Source: Polaromonas sp. (lineage in GTDB: Bacteria > Pseudomonadota > Gammaproteobacteria > Burkholderiales > Burkholderiaceae_C). From it: a stretch of 18,663 bases of DNA. Below are positions 14,762 to 18,663 of the stretch, in pieces (positions within the stretch are counted from its first letter, which is position 1; each line of letters begins with the position of its first letter). The notes beneath the pieces were generated by a model. It saw only the letters and a program-made list of their open reading frames with translations. It made no database searches and was not told the DNA's origin. The stretch covers positions 1 to 18,663 of the forward strand of contig JABMMH010000041.1 of the NCBI GenBank assembly GCA_013205645.1, written 5' to 3'. The translations under genes and the position numbers were made by a program.

Positions 14762-15769
14762 CTATACCTTGTGGGGCATCACGGGCTTCAGGAAATACCC
14801 CTGCGTCTCAAGGGGTAAGACGACACCCGTCTGGTGGCCGCGCTCCAGCACTTGCCAGTAATAGCGGTAACTGGCACGGTCGTGCAGCTTGCCGTGGAAA
14901 CTAATAGGCGCCCATTGCGCCTGGTCGGCGGTAGCAATCAACTCGGCGGCAAATTCAATCTCGGCCTGCTGTGGCGCGAAAGCCGCCAAAATAGGTCGAA
15001 TTTGACTCGGGTGAATGCTCCACATGCGGGTGTAGCCCAACTCGCGGCTGGCCCGCAGCGCAGCGCTTTGCATGGCTGCAACATCACTGAATTCGGTGAC
15101 GACGCAATGCGACGGCACTTTACCGTAGGCATGGCAAGCCGAGGCGATCTCCAACTTGGCGCGCAGCACCAAGGGATGACTGAACTGACCGCTGCTGCCC
15201 ATGGCATCAGCCGGAACAGCGCCGTTGTGGCTAGAGACAAAATCCATCAAGCCAAAGCTGATCGATTGAACCCGTGGATGCGCCGCCAATTCAAAGGCGT
15301 TGTGCACCGCCCGTGGCGACTCAACCAGCACATGCAATGGCAATGCCAACGCGGCACCACCGATCGCCGCCAAGGCTTTTTCCACCTTCAGCAAATCAGC
15401 CGCCGACTCCACTTTCGGAATCATCACATGACTCAGGCGATGGCCGGCTTGACTGACGATGCTGGCGATGTCGGCCTCAAAAGCGGGGTGGTCCAGCGCA
15501 TGCACGCGAACCGCCACGCGGGCCTCGGGAGCAGCAGCCAGCAGCAAGGACACCACCAAGGCGGCGTGATCCGCCTCACCGCCCACGGGTGCGCCGTCTT
15601 CGCAGTCCAGCGTCACGTCAAAAACGCAAGCGCCAAATTCCTCGTGCATGTCGGCCTGCAATTGCAGGCTTTTGCGCATGCGCGGCTCAACGCCGCTGTA
15701 GTGATCGCACACCGGCAACGTGCCGGCGGCGGCTTGAGCACCTAAAAGAACGTCGCGCGGATGTTGCAT
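14762..15769 (-). CDS. CitE-like CoA-ester lyase (HpcH/HpaI aldolase / citrate lyase beta family)
   Basis: A 335-residue TIM-barrel protein of the citrate lyase beta-subunit-like family, which cleaves or forms acyl-CoA esters such as malyl-CoA or citramalyl-CoA with Mg2+. Visible family elements are DCEDGAPVG (55-63), VRVH with Arg89 contacting the substrate, MIPKVES (116-122), the metal ligands Glu150 (LVESPRAV) and Asp176 (GLMDF), and WSIHPSQI (250-257). CitD and CitF subunit genes are absent, so it is not a citrate lyase complex. I chose the ATG at 15767-15769, 19 bases after the mdh stop; the longer frame would run into mdh. It sits second in the mdh operon. L-malyl-CoA lyase activity is possible but unproven. 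Confidence 0.87.
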   Translation of the reverse strand: MQHPRDVLLGAQAAAGTLPVCDHYSGVEPRMRKSLQLQADMHEEFGACVFDVTLDCEDGAPVGGEADHAALVVSLLLAAAPEARVAVRVHALDHPAFEADIASIVSQAGHRLSHVMIPKVESAADLLKVEKALAAIGGAALALPLHVLVESPRAVHNAFELAAHPRVQSISFGLMDFVSSHNGAVPADAMGSSGQFSHPLVLRAKLEIASACHAYGKVPSHCVVTEFSDVAAMQSAALRASRELGYTRMWSIHPSQIRPILAAFAPQQAEIEFAAELIATADQAQWAPISFHGKLHDRASYRYYWQVLERGHQTGVVLPLETQGYFLKPVMPHKV

Positions 15770-15788
15770 GCTGAGTTGCCCAACCGGC

Positions 15789-16775
15789 TCACAGCAGGTG
15801 AGCAACGCCAGCTTGTTCGTCTTGCAGTTCTTTGAGTGTTTTGTTGATGCACTCTTGGCTGAAGGCGTCGATCTCCAGACCTTCGACAAGCGTGTACTCA
15901 CCGCCAGCCGTAGTCACTGGAAAGCCAAACATGGTGTCTTTCGGGATGCCGTACTGGCCATCCGATGGAATGCCCATGGTCACCCATTTGCCATTGCTGC
16001 CCAGCGCCCAATCGCGCATGTGGTCAATCGCGGCATTGGCGGCCGAGGCGGCAGACGACAGGCCGCGCGCTTCAATGATGGCCGCGCCGCGCTTGCCAAC
16101 GGTTGGCAAGAAGACTTCAGCATTCCAGACTTGGTCGTTGATCAGGTCTTTGACCGCTTTGCCGTTGACCGTGGCGAAACGGTAGTCCGCATACATGGTC
16201 GGCGAGTGGTTGCCCCAGACGGTGAGCTTTTCGATGTCAGCCACTTGGGTGCCGGTCTTGGCAGCGATCTGGCTCAGTGCGCGGTTGTGATCCAAGCGCA
16301 GCATGGCGGTGAAGTTCTTGCGCGGCAGGTCTGGCGCGCTCTTCATGGCGATGTAAGCGTTGGTGTTGGCCGGGTTGCCGACGACCAGCACTTTGACATT
16401 GCGGCTGGCCACAGCGTTCAGGGCTTTGCCCTGAGCGGTGAAAATTTGGCCGTTGATGGCCAGCAACTCAGCGCGCTCCATGCCGGCTTTGCGCGGCATC
16501 GAACCGACCAGCAAAGCGTAATCAGTGTCTTTGAAAGCGGTCATCGGGTCGCTGTGGGCTTCCATGCCGACGAGCAACGGGAAGGCGCAGTCTTCCAATT
16601 CCATCATGACGCCCTTGAGCGCCTTCTGTGGGCCTTCGAAAGGCACTTCGAGCAATTGCAAAATGATCGGCTGGTCTTTGCCCAGCATCTCACCAGAGGC
16701 AATTCGGAACAACAAGGCGTAACCAATTTGGCCGGCAGCACCAGTGACGGCAACACGGACGGGTTTTTTGCTCAT
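15789..16775 (-). CDS. mdh: Malate dehydrogenase (NAD-dependent)
   Basis: A 328-residue cytoplasmic enzyme interconverting malate and oxaloacetate in the TCA cycle. The Rossmann motif TGAAGQIGYAL (11-21), the substrate Arg loop MPRKAGMER (93-101), GNPANTNAY (133-141), RLDHNRA with Asp162, and catalytic His190 in GNHSPTMYADY are all present. It belongs to the malate dehydrogenase type related to cytosolic eukaryotic MDH, common in betaproteobacteria. GGAG at 16783-16786 stands seven bases before the ATG. It leads the minus-strand TCA run and is divergent from the GntR gene. A good promoter lies at 16855-16884. Confidence 0.97.
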   Translation of the reverse strand: MSKKPVRVAVTGAAGQIGYALLFRIASGEMLGKDQPIILQLLEVPFEGPQKALKGVMMELEDCAFPLLVGMEAHSDPMTAFKDTDYALLVGSMPRKAGMERAELLAINGQIFTAQGKALNAVASRNVKVLVVGNPANTNAYIAMKSAPDLPRKNFTAMLRLDHNRALSQIAAKTGTQVADIEKLTVWGNHSPTMYADYRFATVNGKAVKDLINDQVWNAEVFLPTVGKRGAAIIEARGLSSAASAANAAIDHMRDWALGSNGKWVTMGIPSDGQYGIPKDTMFGFPVTTAGGEYTLVEGLEIDAFSQECINKTLKELQDEQAGVAHLL

Positions 16776-16854
16776 GACGAAACTCCAGGAAGGTTGTGAA
16801 TCAAATTTTGGAAGGCTGCCGATTTGGCAGGGCCACGGTCTGGCACAGCCTCGG

Positions 16855-16884
16855 AGTTTACGCGGGAAAACCCCTGCTCGTCAA
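16855..16884 (-). promoter_or_regulatory. Predicted sigma70 promoter of the mdh operon
   Basis: On the minus strand TTGACG (plus 16879-16884) and TAAACT (plus 16855-16860) are separated by 18 bases. Transcription would start near 16848, giving a leader of about 70 bases. That leader contains a small hairpin, CTGCC/GGCAG at 16816-16830. Confidence 0.6.
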
Positions 16885-16885
16885 T

Positions 16886-16913
16886 TTGTCTTATGTCTTA
16901 TATAAGATATCAT
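16886..16913 (+). promoter_or_regulatory. Predicted sigma70 promoter of the GntR gene
   Basis: TTGTCT (16886-16891) and TATCAT (16908-16913) are 16 bases apart on the plus strand, with a start expected about 16 bases before the ATG at 16936. The palindromic operator fills the spacer, the usual place for autorepression. Confidence 0.5.
16893..16910. promoter_or_regulatory. Probable GntR operator in the mdh/gntR divergent region
   Basis: The core TCTTATATAAGA (16896-16907) is a perfect 12-base palindrome and extends to an 18-base site with one mismatched pair. A seven-base half-site, GTCTTAT, is repeated directly upstream (16888-16894 and 16895-16901). The site lies between the -35 and -10 boxes of the gntR promoter and nine bases upstream of the mdh -35 box. 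Binding by the adjacent regulator is inferred from position and symmetry. Confidence 0.65.
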
Positions 16914-16935
16914 TTGCTGCTCTTTCAAGACTGCC

Positions 16936-17733
16936 ATGCCGATCACTTCAAACGCTCCCATCGAAACCCTGCCGCTGACATCCGAGCTCAGCGCAGGCCC
17001 GGGGGGAACGCCTGCTTTCAGCCCGTTGTACCAACAGATCAAGGTGCTCATATTGCAGAGCCTGCAAGGCGGCGAATGGAAGCCCGGCGAAGCCATCCCC
17101 AGCGAGATGGACTTGGCTGTGCGCTTTCGCGTCAGCCAAGGCACGGTGCGCAAAGCCATCGACGAGCTGGCGGCTGACAACCTGCTGGTGCGGCGCCAAG
17201 GCAAAGGCACTTTTGTCGCCACCCACGCCGCCCAGCATGTTCAATACCGCTTTTTGCGGCTGCTGCCCGACAACGGCGACACCACCAGCGAAGGCCCGGC
17301 CGAACGCCGCATCATTGACTGCAAGCGGCAACGCGCGCCGGCCGACATCGCCCGCGCGCTGGGATTGCGCAGCGGCGACGCCGTGCTGCAGGTGCGGCGG
17401 GTGCTGGCGTTTCAGGGCGTGCCGACCATTCTGGAAGACCTCTGGCTGCCGGCCGCACCCTTCAAAGGGCTGACCGCCGAACGGCTCGACACTTACCGCG
17501 GCCCGATGTACGCCCTGTTTGAAACCGAGTTTGGCGTGCGCATGGTGCGCGCGGAAGAAAAAATCCGGGCGCTGGCTGCCACCGCACCCGCCACCGACAT
17601 CTTGGACGTCCCAGTAGGCGCTCCGCTGTTGAGTGTGGAGCGCATCGCCTACACCTATAACGACCTGCCGATCGAAGTGCGGCGCGGCCTGTACCGCACC
17701 GACACGCACCACTACCAAAACGCTTTAAGCTGA
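16936..17733 (+). CDS. GntR-family transcriptional regulator, HutC/UTRA subfamily
   Basis: A 265-residue cytoplasmic regulator. Residues about 30-98 are the winged helix-turn-helix (LYQQIKVLILQSLQGGEWKP, then IPSEMDLAVRFRVSQGTVRKAIDEL and the wing RRQGKGTFV). Residues about 120-262 form a UTRA effector domain, recognised by ALGLRSGDAVLQVRR and the final strand pattern APLLSVERIAYTYNDLPIEVRRGLYR. HutC-type proteins bind small organic acids. The gene is divergent from mdh, and a palindrome in the shared region is its likely operator. This makes it a candidate sensor of a TCA intermediate controlling mdh to acnB and itself. The ATG at 16936 has only a weak Shine-Dalgarno (AAGA). The first 25 residues are a low-complexity leader. 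Confidence 0.93.
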   Translation: MPITSNAPIETLPLTSELSAGPGGTPAFSPLYQQIKVLILQSLQGGEWKPGEAIPSEMDLAVRFRVSQGTVRKAIDELAADNLLVRRQGKGTFVATHAAQHVQYRFLRLLPDNGDTTSEGPAERRIIDCKRQRAPADIARALGLRSGDAVLQVRRVLAFQGVPTILEDLWLPAAPFKGLTAERLDTYRGPMYALFETEFGVRMVRAEEKIRALAATAPATDILDVPVGAPLLSVERIAYTYNDLPIEVRRGLYRTDTHHYQNALS

Positions 17734-17745
17734 AACTTGGCCCAC

Positions 17746-18663
17746 ATGACGCTAGCCTGCCGCCACCTGTTGCTGATTTTGGGCGACCAACTCGACCAAG
17801 ATTCCTCCGTTTTTGACGGCATGGACCCTGCGCTGGACGTGGTCTTGATGGTCGAGGCGGTTGAAGAATCCACCCATGTTTGGTCGCACAAAGCGCGGAC
17901 GACGCTGTTTCTGTCGGCCATGCGGCACTTTGCAGAACAGCTTCGGCAGCGACAATTTCAGGTTCATTACCGCGCGCTGGACAAAGAAAATGACCTCACG
18001 TTAGCCGACGGTCTGCAGGCCGCGGTAGCGGTTTTCAAACCACAGCGCGTGATTGGCGTGGAGCCCGGTGACTTGCGTGTGCGCGCCTTGATTGAAGCCG
18101 CTTGCAAATCAGCCGAGACACAGCCAACACCCGTCGAATGGCGTGAAGATAAGCATTTCTTGTGCAGCTTGCCGCAGTTTCGCCAATGGGCCGGTGCATC
18201 GACCAGCCTGCGCATGGAATTTTTTTACCGGAAGATGCGCCAGCAGTACAAAGTGCTGATGGACGGCGATCAGCCCGTTGGCGGCCAATGGAACTTCGAT
18301 GCCGACAACCGCAAAGGATTCGGCAAAGCGGGACCCAAAGACGTGCCGCAAGCGTTGGTGTTTGCGCAAGACAGCATCACGCAGGATGTGCTGCAACTGG
18401 TGACCCAGCGCTTTGCCGAGCACCCCGGCTCGCTCGCAAGCTTCAACTGGCCCGTCACGCGGGAGCAGGCTTTGCTGGCACTGGAAGACTTCATCGCCAA
18501 GCGCCTGCCATTGTTTGGTGCACACCAAGATGCCATGTGGACTGGGCTCGATTTCGGCTGGCACGCCCTGCTGTCGAGCTCCCTCAACCTGAAACTGCTG
18601 CACCCGCTGGAAGTGATCCTCGCCGCCGAACGGGCCCACCACGAGCGCGACTTGCCGCTGGCC
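17746..18663 (+). CDS. Cryptochrome/photolyase-like protein (deoxyribodipyrimidine photolyase-related), N-terminal 306 residues
   Basis: The frame opens at ATG 17746 and runs off the window after 306 codons. The N-terminus HLLLILGDQLDQDSSVF is the Rossmann-like antenna domain of the photolyase-related group that includes bacterial iron-sulfur cryptochromes/photolyases (Agrobacterium PhrB type, about 500 residues). Downstream come FYRKMRQQYKVLMDG with GGQWNFDADNRK (about residues 165-188), a hallmark of this group, and FGAHQDAMWTG near residues 259-269, the beginning of the FAD-binding region. The iron-sulfur Cys residues lie further C-terminal and cannot be checked. The start is 12 bases after the GntR stop, in the same reading frame and without a clear Shine-Dalgarno, so co-transcription is likely. 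The role is either light-driven repair of (6-4) lesions or blue-light signalling. Confidence 0.9.
   Translation, partial: MTLACRHLLLILGDQLDQDSSVFDGMDPALDVVLMVEAVEESTHVWSHKARTTLFLSAMRHFAEQLRQRQFQVHYRALDKENDLTLADGLQAAVAVFKPQRVIGVEPGDLRVRALIEAACKSAETQPTPVEWREDKHFLCSLPQFRQWAGASTSLRMEFFYRKMRQQYKVLMDGDQPVGGQWNFDADNRKGFGKAGPKDVPQALVFAQDSITQDVLQLVTQRFAEHPGSLASFNWPVTREQALLALEDFIAKRLPLFGAHQDAMWTGLDFGWHALLSSSLNLKLLHPLEVILAAERAHHERDLPLA

Noticed and set aside
14762..15769. Citrate lyase complex
   Set aside because: Only a CitE-like gene is present; CitD, CitF and the CitC/CitG/CitX accessory genes are absent from the neighbourhood.
15770..15901. 44-residue extension of the CitE-like protein into mdh
   Set aside because: The extra part overlaps mdh coding sequence and is Ser/Lys-rich without similarity to the family N-terminus.
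15768..16799. Plus-strand open frame of 343 codons antisense to mdh
   Set aside because: mdh has all catalytic motifs on the other strand, and the antisense translation shows no recognisable family.
16948..17718. Minus-strand open frame of 256 codons opposite the GntR gene
   Set aside because: His/Gln/Gly-rich translation typical of antisense GC-rich sequence; the GntR frame has wHTH and UTRA motifs.
1..18663. CRISPR arrays, tRNA or rRNA genes, insertion sequences, phage or plasmid genes
   Set aside because: No regularly spaced repeats, cloverleaf-like sequences, transposase or integrase motifs were seen; genes are densely packed metabolic genes.

Overview
The window looks like chromosomal DNA of a Gram-negative betaproteobacterium, most likely order Burkholderiales and plausibly family Comamonadaceae. 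Grounds: GC-rich coding sequence, an orphan Bug/TctC-type periplasmic binding protein, an 865-residue AcnB in a run mdh - CitE-like lyase - small secreted protein - acnB, and a GntR/UTRA regulator divergent from mdh. The taxonomic call is inference from gene content. All genes appear intact except the two cut by the window edges. I see no insertion sequence, phage gene, CRISPR array, tRNA or rRNA. No gene-free stretch exceeds about 210 bases.

Layout. (1) 1-524, plus strand: 3' end of argF. (2) 528-5499, minus strand: a probable operon acnA - FAD monooxygenase - SDR oxidoreductase, converging on argF with a 3-base gap. (3) 5500-5707: divergent intergenic region with overlapping inverted repeats. 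(4) 5708-6700, plus strand: class I amidotransferase-like gamma-glutamyl hydrolase (peptidase C26), converging with a 3-base gap on the next block. (5) 6704-11449, minus strand: five tightly packed genes in transcription order: Bug binding protein, TauD/TfdA dioxygenase, carboxymuconolactone-decarboxylase-like protein, Kef-type cation:proton antiporter, YbdK/GCS2-type carboxylate-amine ligase. (6) 11490-11525: strong stem-loop terminator. (7) 11563-16775, minus strand: mdh - CitE-like CoA-ester lyase - secreted hypothetical - acnB. (8) 16776-16935: divergent promoter region with a palindromic operator. (9) 16936-18663, plus strand: GntR/HutC regulator followed after 12 bases by a cryptochrome/photolyase-like gene that runs off the window.

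How the genes work together. Blocks 7-9 form a TCA-cycle locus: malate dehydrogenase, aconitase B and a citrate-lyase-like enzyme beside a regulator whose likely operator sits in its own promoter and just upstream of the mdh promoter. A second, unrelated aconitase (AcnA) is encoded separately with two redox enzymes of unknown substrate. Block 5 plus the facing hydrolase suggests uptake or oxidation of an organic acid in its first half and gamma-glutamyl chemistry beside an ion antiporter in its second half. The most unusual points are the antiporter/gamma-glutamyl ligase/gamma-glutamyl hydrolase grouping, the regulator-cryptochrome pair at the TCA locus, an insertion of about 50 residues in AcnA, and the alternative hairpins upstream of acnA. 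None of these amounts to a proven new system from sequence alone.
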